The notes beneath the pieces are model-generated. The model was not told where the DNA came from and did not search any database. It was given only the letters and a program-made list of their open reading frames with translations. From the NCBI GenBank assembly GCA_013177795.1, contig JABLXY010000002.1:186001-250000 (forward strand): 64,000 bases of DNA, read 5' to 3'. Below, piece after piece: positions 15,237 to 25,252 of this stretch. This DNA is from Syntrophaceae bacterium. GTDB taxonomy: Bacteria; Desulfobacterota; Syntrophia; Syntrophales; UBA2192. Positions within the stretch are counted from its first letter, which is position 1. Each line of letters opens with the position of its first letter. Position numbers and translations under genes: made by a program.

Positions 15237-16772
15237 CTACAGAGGGATGTTGCCGTGTTTCTTCCAGGGGCGGTCTTCGCGCTTGTTCTCGAGCATCTTG
15301 AGGGCCTTGATGATCATGGGCCTCGTCTCCTTGGGCTCGATGACGTGCTCGATCAGGCCGTGCCGCGCCGCCTGGTAGGGGGTTGCGAAGTTGTCGATGT
15401 ACTCCTGCGTCTTCTTCTTGAGGCTCTCGGGGTCCTCCTTGCGGAAGATGATCTTGGCCGCCCCCTCGGCGCCCATGACGGCGATCTCCGCCGAGGGCCA
15501 CGCCATGACCACGTCAGCGCCCGTCTGCCCGGAGCACATGCCGAGGTAGGAGCCGCCGTAGGCCTTGCGCAGAACGATCGTGATCTTCGGCACCGTCGCC
15601 TCGGGGTAGACGTAGAGCATCTTCGCGCCGTGGCGGATGATGCCGCCGTACTCCTGCGCCGTCCCCGGGAGGTAGCCCGGCACGTCGACGAAGGTGAGGA
15701 TCGGCAGGTTGAAGCAGTCGCAGAACCGGATGAACCGCGAGGCCTTGTCGGAGGAGTTGATGTCGAGGCACCCCGCAAGCACCGCCGGCTGGTTGGCGAT
15801 GATGCCCACGGGCTGGCCGTTCATCCGGGCGAAGCAGGTGATCATGTTCATGGCGTAGAGGGCCTGGCTCTCGTAGATCTCGCCGTTGTCCACGACCATC
15901 TTGATGACCCGCTTCATGTCGTAGGGTCGGTTGCTCGCCTCGGGGACGATCGTGTTGAGCTTTTCCTCCATGCGGTCGACCGGGTCGGTGCAGGCGACGA
16001 CGGGCGGCTTCTCGCGGTTGTTGAGGGGGAGGTAGCTCAGGAGCTTCTTGATCTGGTCGATGCAGTCCTCGTCGCTCTCGGCCACGAAGTGCGCCACGCC
16101 GCTCTTCGTGTTGTGCGTCATGGCCCCGCCGAGCTCCATGGCCGTCACTTCCTCGCCCATGACGGCCTTGACGACCTGCGGGCCCGTGATGAACATCTGG
16201 GCGTATTCCTTGTTGACCATGTAGATGAAGTCCATGAGTGCCGGCGAGTAGACGGCGCCGCCGGCCGACGGGCCCATGATGGCGCTGATCTGGGGGATGA
16301 TGCCCGAGGCCATGGTGTTGCGGTAGAAGATCCGGCCGTAGCCCGCCAGCGAGTCGACGGCCTCCTGGATCCGCGCGCCGCCCGAGTCGTTGAGGCCCAC
16401 GATGGGGCATCCCGCCGACAGGGCACGCTCCTGACACTTGACGATCTTGGCGGCGTGCATCTCGCCCAGTGAGCCGCCCATGGTGCTGAAGTCCTGTGCG
16501 AAGGCGAACACGGTCCGGCCGTTGACCATCCCGTAACCCGTCACGACGCCCTCGCCGGGGACTTCCATCTTGTCCATGCCGAAGTTCGTGCAGCGGTGCT
16601 CGACGAACTTGTCCATCTCCACGAAGCTGCCCGCGTCGAAGAGACGCGCAAGCCTCTCGCGGGCCGTCAGCCGCCCCGTGGCCTTTACCTTTTCGAGGGC
16701 CTTGGCGCCTCCGCCGAGCTCGATCTTCTGCTCGCGGGCCCTCATGAGTGCGATTTTTTCTTCATTCGTCAC
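15237..16772 (-). CDS. mmdA: Methylmalonyl-CoA decarboxylase alpha subunit / carboxyltransferase
   Basis: Transfers a carboxyl group between methylmalonyl-CoA and biotin carrier. The 511 residues have the two crotonase-like carboxyltransferase domains of the PccB/MmdA family: FAQDFSTMGGSLGEMH near 90, GLNDSGGARIQEAV near 126, PSAGGAVYSPALMDF near 167, and C-terminal FVDVPGYLPGT and KAYGGSYLGMCS, forming the oxyanion holes. It starts at GTG 16772 after GGAAGGAG. In order with mcm, meaB and mce upstream and the pump subunits downstream, it is the cytoplasmic catalytic subunit of the complex. Propionyl-CoA carboxylase beta is the main alternative; no biotin carboxylase gene is nearby. Confidence 0.9.
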   Translation of the reverse strand: MTNEEKIALMRAREQKIELGGGAKALEKVKATGRLTARERLARLFDAGSFVEMDKFVEHRCTNFGMDKMEVPGEGVVTGYGMVNGRTVFAFAQDFSTMGGSLGEMHAAKIVKCQERALSAGCPIVGLNDSGGARIQEAVDSLAGYGRIFYRNTMASGIIPQISAIMGPSAGGAVYSPALMDFIYMVNKEYAQMFITGPQVVKAVMGEEVTAMELGGAMTHNTKSGVAHFVAESDEDCIDQIKKLLSYLPLNNREKPPVVACTDPVDRMEEKLNTIVPEASNRPYDMKRVIKMVVDNGEIYESQALYAMNMITCFARMNGQPVGIIANQPAVLAGCLDINSSDKASRFIRFCDCFNLPILTFVDVPGYLPGTAQEYGGIIRHGAKMLYVYPEATVPKITIVLRKAYGGSYLGMCSGQTGADVVMAWPSAEIAVMGAEGAAKIIFRKEDPESLKKKTQEYIDNFATPYQAARHGLIEHVIEPKETRPMIIKALKMLENKREDRPWKKHGNIPL

Positions 16773-16815
16773 GGTGCTTCTCCTTCCGGGTTTCTGTGTG
16801 GGGTTGTCGCGGTGC

Positions 16816-17217
16816 CTACTGCCTCTCGCTGAGCTCGAGCAGCACGCCGCCCGTGGAGCGGGGGTGCACGAAGGCGATCTTCGCGCCGCCCGCGCCGTAG
16901 CGGGGCTTCTCGTCGATGAGCCGCACGCCCTTGGCCTTCATCTCCGCGAGGGCCGCCTCGAGGTTGTCCACGCGCAGTGCCAGGTGCTGGATCCCCTCAC
17001 CGTTCTTCTCGATGTACTTGGCCACGGGTCCGTCCGGCGCCGTGGACTCGAGCAGCTCGATCTCCGTCTCGCCGATGGGGAGGAACGCCACGCGCACCTT
17101 CTGCTCGGCCACTTCCTCGACGCCCACGGATTTCAGGCCCATCGCCTCGTAGACCTTCAGGGACTCGGCGATGCTCTTCACCGCGATTCCGATGTGATCC
17201 AACCGGGTAACTTTCAT
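16816..17217 (-). CDS. mce: Methylmalonyl-CoA epimerase
   Basis: Interconverts (S)- and (R)-methylmalonyl-CoA, linking the decarboxylase to the mutase. The 133-residue product has the vicinal-oxygen-chelate fold: [10 protein letters not shown] (metal His near residue 8), [20 protein letters not shown] (His near 77) and GVLLELSER (Glu near 129). AGGAGGGTC precedes ATG 17217. It lies between meaB and mmdA with short spacers (32 and 43 nt), a single operon. Confidence 0.94.
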   Translation of the reverse strand: MKVTRLDHIGIAVKSIAESLKVYEAMGLKSVGVEEVAEQKVRVAFLPIGETEIELLESTAPDGPVAKYIEKNGEGIQHLALRVDNLEAALAEMKAKGVRLIDEKPRYGAGGAKIAFVHPRSTGGVLLELSERQ

Positions 17218-17249
17218 GTGTCCTGACCCTCCTGACTCGTCTGATTTCT

Positions 17250-18248
17250 TCACGTTACGGTTAAGCTGTAGTTCTGGAGAAACGAGAGGATCCGCGCCGC
17301 CCCCGACGTGGCCGTGATCTTCCCGCTGACCACTTCCCTCTCGATGAGGGGCAGCAGGTTGACGACCTGCGCGTTCTTGTAGAACCACTCTTCGAGGCCT
17401 TCCTTCACCAGGGCCCACATCCACAGGCGCGCCTGCTCGCTTCGCTTGCGCTCCAGCTCCCCCTTGTCGCTCATGATCTTCCGGTGTTTCAGGACCGTCT
17501 CCCAGATCTCCGGGAGCCCGCTGCCCGTCAGGGAGCTGCAGATCAGGACCGGCGTGCTCCAGTCGGGCGAGGGCGGCGAGAGCAGGTGCATGGCCGTCTC
17601 ATACTGGGCCCGGGCGAGCTTGGCCCTCTCCACGTTGTCACCGTCGGCCTTGTTGACCGTGATGGCGTCGGCCAGCTCCAGCACGCCCTTCTTGATGCCC
17701 TGCAGCTCGTCGCCGGCCCCGGCGATCATGAGCACGAGGAAGAAGTCCACCATGGAGGCCACGGCGACCTCCGACTGCCCCACGCCCACCGTCTCCACCA
17801 GGATGACGTCGTACCCCGCGGCCTCGCAGATCATCATGGTCTCGCGGGTCTTGCGGGCCACCCCGCCGAGGGTGCCCCCCGAGGGGGAGGGGCGGATGAA
17901 GGCCCGCTCGTTCACCGAGAGCTTCTCCATCCGGGTCTTGTCGGCCAGGATGCTGCCGCCCGTGCGGGGGCTGCTGGGGTCCACGGCCAGCACGGCCACC
18001 CGGTGGCCCCTCTCCGTGAGCATCGTGCCGAAGCTCTCGATGAAGGTGCTCTTGCCGGCGCCGGGCACGCCCGTGATCCCCATGCGGACGGCCTTCCCCG
18101 TGTGGGGGAGCAGGGCGTCCATGACCTGCCGGGCCATCTCCTGGTGCTCGGGCAGGACGCTCTCGATCAGCGTGATCGTCTTTGCCATGACCAGCCGGTT
18201 GCCGCCGATCACGCCCTGTACGTAGTAGTCAATCGTCTGCTGCGCCAT
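17250..18248 (-). CDS. meaB: Methylmalonyl-CoA mutase-associated GTPase MeaB (ArgK family)
   Basis: G-protein chaperone that loads and protects adenosylcobalamin in the mutase. The 332 residues show P-loop GVPGAGKST near 60, [18 protein letters not shown] near 90, the [10 protein letters not shown] switch region near 152 and NKAD base recognition near 198. The ATG at 18248 directly follows an in-frame GTG that could also serve; neither has a strong ribosome site. It lies 73 nt downstream of mcm with a perfect hairpin between them, consistent with mutase-chaperone pairing. Confidence 0.94.
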   Translation of the reverse strand: MAQQTIDYYVQGVIGGNRLVMAKTITLIESVLPEHQEMARQVMDALLPHTGKAVRMGITGVPGAGKSTFIESFGTMLTERGHRVAVLAVDPSSPRTGGSILADKTRMEKLSVNERAFIRPSPSGGTLGGVARKTRETMMICEAAGYDVILVETVGVGQSEVAVASMVDFFLVLMIAGAGDELQGIKKGVLELADAITVNKADGDNVERAKLARAQYETAMHLLSPPSPDWSTPVLICSSLTGSGLPEIWETVLKHRKIMSDKGELERKRSEQARLWMWALVKEGLEEWFYKNAQVVNLLPLIEREVVSGKITATSGAARILSFLQNYSLTVT

Positions 18249-18287
18249 CACCCTGCACCGGGTCCGAAAGATCGTGGAGATGCGGAA

Positions 18288-18316
18288 TTGCCGGGGGAGG
18301 GATCCTCCCCCGGCAA
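18288..18316 (-). terminator. Hairpin in the mcm-meaB spacer
   Basis: A 13-bp perfect stem (TTGCCGGGGGAGG with its complement) around GAT, 5 nt after the mcm stop. There is no T-run. It may reduce read-through or stabilise the mcm message rather than terminate fully. Confidence 0.55.
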
Positions 18317-18321
18317 TCGCT

Positions 18322-20466
18322 CTATGCCGCCTTCTTCAGGTACTTGTTCTCCAGCAGGGAGAGCACCTTGTCCGCCGACTCCGGAATCGAGGTGCCCGGC
18401 CCGAAGATCCCGACGACGCCCGCCTTGTAGAGGAAGTCGTAGTCCGTCGGGGGGATGACGCCGCCGGCAATCACGAGGATCTCCTCGCCGCCCATCTCCT
18501 TGAGCTTCCGGATCAGCTCCGGCACCAGGGTCTTGTGGCCGGCCGTGAGGCTCGAGGCCCCCACGATGTGGACGTCGTTCTCGATGGCCATCTTGGCGGC
18601 CTCCTCGGGAGTCTGGAACATCGGGCTGATGTCGATGTCGAACCCCAGGTCCGCGAAGGCCGTGGCGACGACCTTGATGCCGCGGTCGTGGCCGTCCTGG
18701 CCCATCTTGGTCACGAGCATCCGGGGCCGCCGGCCCGTCTGCTTGAGGAAGTTCTCCGTCCGCTTCTGCAGGCTCTTGATCACGTCGCTCTCGCCGTACT
18801 CGGAGGAGTAGACGCCGGAGATCATCCGGGTGGTGGCCACGTAGCGGCCGAAGACCTTCTCCATGGCGTCGCTCACCTCGCCCACGGTGGCGCGCAGGCG
18901 GATGGCCTTGATGGAGGCCTCGAGGAGGTTGCCGCCCTTCTCGGCCACGGCCGTGATCTCCTCGAGGGCCTTCTTCACGGCGGCGTTGTCGCGCTTCGCC
19001 TTGAGTTCCTTGATCCGGGCGATCTGCTCGTCACGGACCGTGTTGGGCACCTCGAGCACCTCCACGGCGGGCGGCTCCGGGATGCGGTACTTGTTGACGC
19101 CGACGATGACGTCCTTGCCCTGGTCGATCCGGGCCTGGCGGCGCGCCGCCGACTCCTCGATGCGGAGCTTCGGCATGCCCGTCTCGATGGCGCGGGCCAT
19201 GCCGCCGAGGGCCTCGATCTCGTCCATGATCTTCTTGGCCTCGCGGATGATGGCGCCCGTGAGGGCCTCGACGTAGTAGGAGCCTCCCAGGGGGTCCACC
19301 ACGTGGCAGATCTGGGACTCCTCCTGGATGATGATCTGGGTGTTGCGGGCGATGCGGGCCGAGAAGTCCGTCGGCAGGCTGATGGCCTCGTCGAAGGAGT
19401 TCGTGTGGAGCGACTGGGTGCCGCCCAGCGCCGCCGCGAGGGCCTCGAGGGTCGTGCGGATGATGTTGTTGTACGGGTCCTGCTCCGTGAGGCTCCAGCC
19501 GGAGGTCTGCACGTGGGTGCGCAGCACGGTGGAGCGGGGGTTCTTCGGGTTGAACTCACTGACCGTCTTGTGCCACAGGTAGCGGGCCGCCCGCAGCATG
19601 GCGATCTCCATGAAGAAGTTCATGCCCACGCCGAAGAAGAAGGAGAGCCGCGGGGCGAACTCGTCGATGTGGAGCCCGGCGTCGATGGCCGCGCGGATGT
19701 ACTGCTTGCCGTCGGCGAGCGTGAAGGCCGTCTGCAGCACCGAGTTGGCGCCCGCCTCCATGATGTGGTAGCCGCTGATGGAGATCGTGTTGTAGCGCGG
19801 CATGTGCTTCGAGCAGTAGGCGATGATGTCCGAGACGATCCGCATGGAGGGCTGGGGCGGGTAGATGTAGGTGTTGCGGGTGAGGAACTCCTTGAGGATG
19901 TCGTTCTGGATCGTGCCCGCGAGCTGCTCCTGCTTGACGCCCTGCTCCTCGGCGGCCACGATGTAGCCCGCGAGGATCGGGAGAACGGCACCGTTCATCG
20001 TCATCGAAACGGTGACCTTGTCCAGGGGGATGCCGTCGAAGAGGACCTTCATGTCCTCGACGGAGTCGATCGCCACGCCGGCCTTGCCCACGTCGCCGGC
20101 CACGCGCGGGTGGTCGGAGTCGTAGCCGCGGTGCGTGGCCAGGTCGAAGGCGACGGAGAGGCCCGTCTGCCCGGCGGCCAGATTCCGCCTATAGAAGGCG
20201 TTCGATTCCTTGGCCGTGGCGAACCCGGCATACTGGCGGATCGTCCAGGGCTGGTTGGCGTACATGGAGGCCACGGGGCCGCGGACGTAGGGGGGCATGC
20301 CGGAGAGGGTGTTGACGAAGTCCAGCCCCTCCAGGTCTTCCGCCGTGTAGATGGGCTTCACGGTGATGCCCTCGGGCGTCTCCCAGTTGAGAGACTCCAG
20401 GGGCTTTCCCTTGAGTTCCTTTGCGACCAGTTCCTGCCACTTCTTCATCTGGGGGTGTTCAGCCAT
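18322..20466 (-). CDS. mcm: Methylmalonyl-CoA mutase (single-chain, cobalamin-dependent)
   Basis: Interconverts (R)-methylmalonyl-CoA and succinyl-CoA with adenosylcobalamin. The 714 residues hold the TIM-barrel catalytic part ([23 protein letters not shown] near 118; MTMNGAVLP near 155; [20 protein letters not shown] near 313) and the C-terminal B12-binding domain from about 580, with the DxHxxG ligand motif (QDGHDRG), SSLTAGH and AGGVIPP. AAGGAGGAAG fixes ATG 20466; a longer frame without such a site is unlikely. It heads the mcm-meaB-mce-mmd operon. No clear promoter is visible in 20467-20587, so transcription may come from further upstream. Confidence 0.96.
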   Translation of the reverse strand: MAEHPQMKKWQELVAKELKGKPLESLNWETPEGITVKPIYTAEDLEGLDFVNTLSGMPPYVRGPVASMYANQPWTIRQYAGFATAKESNAFYRRNLAAGQTGLSVAFDLATHRGYDSDHPRVAGDVGKAGVAIDSVEDMKVLFDGIPLDKVTVSMTMNGAVLPILAGYIVAAEEQGVKQEQLAGTIQNDILKEFLTRNTYIYPPQPSMRIVSDIIAYCSKHMPRYNTISISGYHIMEAGANSVLQTAFTLADGKQYIRAAIDAGLHIDEFAPRLSFFFGVGMNFFMEIAMLRAARYLWHKTVSEFNPKNPRSTVLRTHVQTSGWSLTEQDPYNNIIRTTLEALAAALGGTQSLHTNSFDEAISLPTDFSARIARNTQIIIQEESQICHVVDPLGGSYYVEALTGAIIREAKKIMDEIEALGGMARAIETGMPKLRIEESAARRQARIDQGKDVIVGVNKYRIPEPPAVEVLEVPNTVRDEQIARIKELKAKRDNAAVKKALEEITAVAEKGGNLLEASIKAIRLRATVGEVSDAMEKVFGRYVATTRMISGVYSSEYGESDVIKSLQKRTENFLKQTGRRPRMLVTKMGQDGHDRGIKVVATAFADLGFDIDISPMFQTPEEAAKMAIENDVHIVGASSLTAGHKTLVPELIRKLKEMGGEEILVIAGGVIPPTDYDFLYKAGVVGIFGPGTSIPESADKVLSLLENKYLKKAA

Positions 20467-20587
20467 TTTCTTCCTCCTTGGTTCAGCCTGTCCGTGAAAG
20501 GCCTGTTTTTCCTGCATGGTTGCCGATTTCCTGGATGCGGCCTCTACGCGGGAGGCCCCATCGCGTGTTCCTGGTCTTTCCCGGGCC

Positions 20588-21355
20588 TCAGGGACGCAGA
20601 AGGTCCGAGCCCGCCGGCACCCTCTGGTTCAGGAGGTTGCGTATGAGCTTGACGAGGTTCTCGCTGCGGTGATTGAACCTCCACTCGATTTCCTTGAGGT
20701 AGAGCGGGAAATACATCCGGGGCACGCCCCGGTAATGTTTGAGCCACTGCCGGGCGAAGACCCAGAACCCCTCGATGTCCTCCGCGGCCTCGCGGCCCTT
20801 CCGGGTCGTCTTGTCGCCGTTGACCACGACGCTGTTGCCGCGGACGTCGAAAAGCGTGCAGGCCAGCGTTTCATCGCAGACGTGGAGCCGACCCGTCTCG
20901 GCGATGGCCGCCGCGCCCGCGCCCCCCTCGGGCAGGAGGGCGGGCAGCGCGAAGACGCGGCCGTTGCCCTTGTAGATGGCGAGGGCCAGCTTTCCGTTCG
21001 ACATCGTGAAGTCCGCGCCGAACCGGACTGCTGCCCCGGCCGGTGCCGCGGCGGCCCCCTTTCCGGCAAGCAGGGCCCTCATCTCCTTCATCTCGTGCGC
21101 GTAGATGGCGAGACGCAGGATACGGAACCAGCGCTGGACCGTCTTGAGGTCGAGCGGCACCTGGTGCCGGAGCCGGTAGGCCGGCACCCCGAGGCAAAAG
21201 TACTCGAGGAGACGGCCCTTCCAGTAGGGCGACATTTTGGTGGTGTCCCAGTAGGTCCTGTCGAACTTGCGCGTCAGGCCGCACCGGCCGCAACGCCGCT
21301 GCCCCGTGGCCAGCCGCCAGAAATTTCTTCCGCCGCATCGAGGACAAACCAACAT
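20588..21355 (-). CDS. ISXO2-like (IS1595-type) transposase-related protein
   Basis: The 255-residue product starts with a zinc ribbon (MLVCPRCGG...RRCGRCG) typical of IS1595-family transposases, then a helical middle and a C-terminal part [18 protein letters not shown]...[13 protein letters not shown], the hallmark end of the ISXO2-like domain. Candidate catalytic residues are Asp in RFGAD, Asp in HVCDE and Glu in DIEGFW, but the usual DE...GGKR context is degraded. I see no terminal inverted repeats or target duplication around it, and codon use blends with its neighbours. It may be an old or domesticated copy. No ribosome site precedes ATG 21355; an earlier start at 21406 is possible. Confidence 0.7.
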   Translation of the reverse strand: MLVCPRCGGRNFWRLATGQRRCGRCGLTRKFDRTYWDTTKMSPYWKGRLLEYFCLGVPAYRLRHQVPLDLKTVQRWFRILRLAIYAHEMKEMRALLAGKGAAAAPAGAAVRFGADFTMSNGKLALAIYKGNGRVFALPALLPEGGAGAAAIAETGRLHVCDETLACTLFDVRGNSVVVNGDKTTRKGREAAEDIEGFWVFARQWLKHYRGVPRMYFPLYLKEIEWRFNHRSENLVKLIRNLLNQRVPAGSDLLRP

Positions 21356-21745
21356 GACCGACTCTGCTTGAGATGACGCGACCTGCCGAAAAACAGGTGC
21401 AACCAACGTGGGGAATTGACTCGCGGCGGTATTAGCACCGCGACAGGGCGAACACCATCGGGGGCCGTCTGATTCTGGTGTAGGAATTGAACAGGACGAT
21501 TTGTCGGCGTTTGTCTGACAAGGCCTGAAAACCGCGGAAAAATGATGGTTTCAGGGCACAGCACCCCGCCGCCGGGCCGTTTACGGGCCGGCGGTGCGAA
21601 TGTTTGGGATCAAATATTTACTTGAAATCCGGGGGCGAAATTGTGTAGACGGGTGCAAAAACAGAGGGGGGCGGATGCCGCTGCCCCCGACACGACGGGT
21701 CGACGACCCGCATCGAAGATCAAACCGTTGGGAGGGAAAACAGAT
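21356..21745. other. 390-nt intergenic region between divergent units
   Basis: Separates the minus-strand transposase-like/mcm side from the plus-strand CoA-transferase. It contains a GC-rich imperfect hairpin near 21569-21594 and is locally more AT-rich (21600-21630). No gene is recognisable. The CoA-transferase promoter probably lies at 21622-21649; a minus-strand promoter was not found with confidence. Confidence 0.5.
21622..21649 (+). promoter_or_regulatory. Putative promoter for the CoA-transferase genes
   Basis: TTGAAA (21622-21627), a 16-nt spacer and TGTAGA (21644-21649), in the AT-richer patch, about 90 nt before the ATG at 21746. Confidence 0.42.
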
Positions 21746-22963
21746 ATGCCACGAGCGCTGGAAGGTATCCGAGTCATTGACCTGAGTCACGTGCTGGCGG
21801 CCCCCACGACGACGATGATTCTCGCCGACCTCGGGGCCGAGGTCATCCACGTCGAGCCGCCCCATGGGGACGACGCCCGCGAGTTCGGGCCTTTTGCCGG
21901 GGAGGTGGACAAGAACCACAGCGGCTACTTCATCAGCCTCAACCGCAACAAGAAAGGGATCGTGCTGAACCTCAAGCACCAGAAGGCCAAGGACATCCTG
22001 ATCGAGATGATCAAGAAGGCCGACGTGGTCGTGGAGAACTTCCGGCCCACGACGATGAAGAAGATGGGCCTGCACTGGGAGGACCTGAAGAAGATCAATC
22101 CGAGAATCATCTATTGCTCCATCTGCGGCTTCGGTCACGACTCGCTGCCCGAGTACGCCGAGAGGCCCTCCTATGACATGGTGGCCCAGGCCTACAGCGG
22201 GCTCATGAGCATCACCGGGCCCGAGGGCGGCCCGCCCTGCCGGGTGGGGTCCTCCGTAGGCGACATCATCTCTGGGATGCAGGCCGCGATCGGCATCCTG
22301 GCGGCCCTGCGGTACCGGGAGAAGTCGGGACGGGGCCAGCACGTCGACATCTCCATGATCGACAGCCTCTACTCCACGCTCGAAAACGCCGTCGTCCGCT
22401 ACACGCTGAAGGGGGAAATCCCCGGGCCCCTCGGAGGGATCCACCCCTCGATCACCCCGTTCCAGGGCTACAAGACGAAGGACGGCTCCTACATCATCGC
22501 CGCCATCGGGACCGACGCCCTTTTCGTCCGCTTCGCGAAGGTGATCGGCAGGCCTGACCTGCCCGAGGACGAGCGGTTCAAGACCAACCCCCTGCGGACG
22601 AAGAACCGCAAGGCCCTCAACGAGATCCTCGAGCCGATCATGGCCTCGAAGACCACGCCGGAATGGGAGGTCATCTTCAAGAAGGAGGGGCTGCCCTACT
22701 CGCCGATCAACAACTTGAAGCAGATCAGCGAGGACCCCCACATCGCCTACCGGAAGATGCTCGCCGAGATCGACCAGCCCCGCGTGGGCAAGATGCGGAT
22801 CGCCAACTCGCCCATCAAAATGACCGAGACGCCCGGCGAGGTCTACGCGCCGGCACCGCTTCTGGGACAGCACACCGACGAGGTCCTGAAGTCGCTCCTG
22901 GGCTACAGCGACGAGACGCTCGAACAGCTCAAGAAGGAAGGCATCATCAACGCGAGTTACTAG
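21746..22963 (+). CDS. Class III (CaiB/BaiF family) CoA-transferase
   Basis: Moves CoA between a CoA-ester and a free acid. The 405 residues match the family: MPRALEGIRVIDLSHVLAAP, ADLGAEVIHVEPP near 29, SLNRNKKGIVLNLK near 68, and the catalytic Asp in VGSSVGDIISGMQAAIGILAAL near 168, followed by GRGQHVDISM. The acceptor acid is unknown; succinate, propionate or a related acid would fit the methylmalonyl-CoA setting. GGGAGGG precedes ATG 21746. A second, unrelated CoA-transferase follows. Confidence 0.88.
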   Translation: MPRALEGIRVIDLSHVLAAPTTTMILADLGAEVIHVEPPHGDDAREFGPFAGEVDKNHSGYFISLNRNKKGIVLNLKHQKAKDILIEMIKKADVVVENFRPTTMKKMGLHWEDLKKINPRIIYCSICGFGHDSLPEYAERPSYDMVAQAYSGLMSITGPEGGPPCRVGSSVGDIISGMQAAIGILAALRYREKSGRGQHVDISMIDSLYSTLENAVVRYTLKGEIPGPLGGIHPSITPFQGYKTKDGSYIIAAIGTDALFVRFAKVIGRPDLPEDERFKTNPLRTKNRKALNEILEPIMASKTTPEWEVIFKKEGLPYSPINNLKQISEDPHIAYRKMLAEIDQPRVGKMRIANSPIKMTETPGEVYAPAPLLGQHTDEVLKSLLGYSDETLEQLKKEGIINASY

Positions 22964-22976
22964 ACTAGCACACAAG

Positions 22977-23004
22977 GCGGGGCCCCGGGGGCCCCGCATT
23001 CTTT
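22977..23004 (+). terminator. Hairpin after the CaiB/BaiF gene
   Basis: A GC-only stem GCGGGGCCCC / GGGGCCCCGC followed by ATTCTTTC, a poor but U-rich tail. It may partially terminate before the next CoA-transferase. Confidence 0.55.
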
Positions 23005-23089
23005 CTATCGTATCGACCTGTCGCAGGATCTGTAACCGTTGACGTGGGGAGTTGCCGGTTTCAATCCAAGACAAGGAGGCAATGCCAAG

Positions 23090-24586
23090 ATGGGAATCGA
23101 GAGCCGTATCTTCAACAAGGAACTGTTGTCCAAGATCACGACGGCCGAGGAGGCCGCCAAGCACATCAAGGACGGCATGGTCGTCGGCACGAGCGGGTTC
23201 ACCCCCTGCGGGTACCCCAAGGCGGTGCCGCTGGCCGTGGCCGAAAGGGTCAAGAAGGGCGAGAAGCTCCGGCTGTCCCTGTTGACGGGCGCCTCCGTCG
23301 GCGTCGAGCTCGACGAGGCCTGGGCGGAGGTGAACTGCATCGCCAAGCGCTTCCCCTACCAGACGGGCAAGAAGATCAACCAGCGGATCAACGCGGGCGA
23401 CACGATGTTCTTCGACATCCACCTGAGCCAGATGGCCCAGCAGCTGCGCTACGGTTTCCTGGGCAAGATGGACGTGGCCATCGTCGAGGCCGTCTGCATC
23501 CTGGAAAACGGCGGGATCGTCCCCTCCACCTCGGTCGGCAACTCGCCCACCTTCCTCCAGCAGGCCGAGAAGGTGATCATCGAGGTGAACACGAGCCAGC
23601 CCATGGAACTCGTCGGGATGAGCGACATCTTCATCCCCGCCGACCCGCCGGCCCGGCATCCCCTGCCGATCACCGATGTGAACCAGCGCATCGGCACGAT
23701 CTACATGCCCTGCGACCCGAGGAAGGTCGTGGCCGTCGTGCCCTGTGACATCGGCGACAAGACGCGGCCCCTGGCCCCCATCGACGAGCAGTCCAAGGCC
23801 ATGGCCCGGCATCTGATCAAGTTCCTGGAGAAAAACTACGGGGCAGTGCTCCCGCCCCTGCAGTCGGGGGTGGGAAACGTGGCCAACGCCGTCATGGCGG
23901 GCCTCGTGGAGAGCGACTACAAGAACCTGCGGGTCTGGACGGAGGTCATCCAGGACGCCATGTTCGACCTCATCGACGCGGGCAAGCTCAACGCCGTCTC
24001 CGGCACCTCGCTGTCCCCCTCGCCCGAGGGCCTCCAGCGCTTCTACCGGGACATCATGAAGTACCGCGACAAGATCGTCCTGCGGCCCCAGGAGATCAGC
24101 AACAACGCCGAGATCGCCCGCAGGCTGGGCCTCATCGCCATGAACACGGCCCTCGAGGTGGACATCTACGGCAACGTCAACTCCACCCACACCTTCGGCA
24201 CCACCATGGTCAACGGCATCGGGGGCTCGGGCGACTTCTCCCGCAATGCGGGGCTCGTTGTCTTCCTGACGCCGGCAATGGCCAAGAAGGGGGCCATCTC
24301 GCGCGTCGTGCCCCACGTGACCCACACGGACCACACGGAGCACGAGGTGCACCTCATCGTGACGGACCAGGGGGTGGCCGACCTGCGGGGGCTCGACCCG
24401 AGGGAGAAGGTGCCCGTCATCATCGAGAACTGTGCGGCACCCGAGTACCGTCCTCTGCTCTGGGATTACTTCAACCGCGCCAAGAAGAAGGTGGGCGGCC
24501 ATCACCCGATGCTGCTCGACGAGGCCTTCAGCTGGCACGTGCGCTTCAACGAGACGGGCACGATGAAGCCGGAGGGCGCGGCCTGA
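23090..24586 (+). CDS. Acetyl-CoA hydrolase/transferase family CoA-transferase (Cat1/AarC-like)
   Basis: A 498-residue class I-type CoA-transferase related to succinyl-CoA:acetate and propionyl-CoA:succinate CoA-transferases. Visible marks: GTSGFTPCGYPKAVP near 34, the catalytic-Glu segment NTALEVDIYGNVNSTH near 352, GIGGSGDFSRNA near 378 and GVADLRGLDPREK near 427. It most likely exchanges CoA between succinyl-CoA and acetate or propionate, which feeds the mutase/decarboxylase pathway encoded next door; the exact pair is not decided by sequence. AAGGAGG fixes ATG 23090. A stem (24607-24635) without T-run follows. Confidence 0.88.
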   Translation: MGIESRIFNKELLSKITTAEEAAKHIKDGMVVGTSGFTPCGYPKAVPLAVAERVKKGEKLRLSLLTGASVGVELDEAWAEVNCIAKRFPYQTGKKINQRINAGDTMFFDIHLSQMAQQLRYGFLGKMDVAIVEAVCILENGGIVPSTSVGNSPTFLQQAEKVIIEVNTSQPMELVGMSDIFIPADPPARHPLPITDVNQRIGTIYMPCDPRKVVAVVPCDIGDKTRPLAPIDEQSKAMARHLIKFLEKNYGAVLPPLQSGVGNVANAVMAGLVESDYKNLRVWTEVIQDAMFDLIDAGKLNAVSGTSLSPSPEGLQRFYRDIMKYRDKIVLRPQEISNNAEIARRLGLIAMNTALEVDIYGNVNSTHTFGTTMVNGIGGSGDFSRNAGLVVFLTPAMAKKGAISRVVPHVTHTDHTEHEVHLIVTDQGVADLRGLDPREKVPVIIENCAAPEYRPLLWDYFNRAKKKVGGHHPMLLDEAFSWHVRFNETGTMKPEGAA

Positions 24587-25252
24587 GATCCCGCACACGG
24601 CCCCTCGTGGAGCGCGGCAAATGCCCGCGCTCCACGGGCCGGCGCCGGGAGGCGGCGTCAGGCCGGAGGGGTCAAGACCTCCCCGGCCGGTTTGACAAAG
24701 GAATCAGTTCCCCCCGTTTTTTTCGGCAGGCCGCAGGGAGTCCGGTCTCCCGCTGACGGGATGGATCGCCGTGATGCCGATCTCGACGGTGCGGCGTCCG
24801 CGGGCCCCGGCCGGACAGCCCGAACCGTGCTCCCGGCGCCTCGGGGATGCCGTTGCCGATCCGACCGCGGCGCCCGGGCAAGAGCACGGGCCTCGCGGCG
24901 CAAAACGTTCGGTTGCCGCCGGCCCTTTTGACCCGTGTCGCGGACACCTGCAAGACGGAAAGGGAGGGCAGCTTTCCGGGGAGGTCCTGGCCGATACCTC
25001 GCTCCCTCTGCTCAACCTTAAGAAAGGGACAACTCACTACCATCCAGAGCGGGGCCGACCCCGGCGCCAATTGCAGGTCTTCCGTGTCTCTCTCGGGACG
25101 GCGGTGCGGCGCTGACACGGGGCGGCCCTGGGCAATTACCCATAGCAGGGAGAAGGACTCCAGGATCGGACGTCCGCGGACAGCGTCGGTTCAGGCTCGC
25201 TGCCATGTGCGGCGGGCTCGCCGCCCACGTCTCTCGGAAAGGGGAAACAGCC
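24587..25252. other. 666-nt intergenic region upstream of the second pump set
   Basis: No convincing gene in any frame. It contains an 11-bp hairpin GTGGAGCGCGG/CCGCGCTCCAC (24607-24635), a second CG-rich imperfect stem near 24660-24690, an isolated TTGACA (24692-24697) with no −10, and a short T-run at 24717-24723. No cobalamin or other known riboswitch core was recognised. It must hold the promoter of the second pump set unless that is read from the CoA-transferases. Confidence 0.5.

Noticed and set aside
20467-20587. Promoter directly upstream of mcm
   Set aside because: No −35/−10 pair with sensible spacing on the minus strand; only the ribosome site is clear.
20467-21745. Complete insertion sequence with terminal inverted repeats around the ISXO2-like gene
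   Set aside because: No matching ends or target-site duplication could be found by eye on either side.
24692-24697. TTGACA as promoter of the second pump set
   Set aside because: No acceptable −10 within 15-19 nt (GC run then Ts).
24587-25252. Cobalamin riboswitch near the B12-dependent mutase genes
   Set aside because: No B12-box-like core or conserved pairing recognised here or upstream of mcm.
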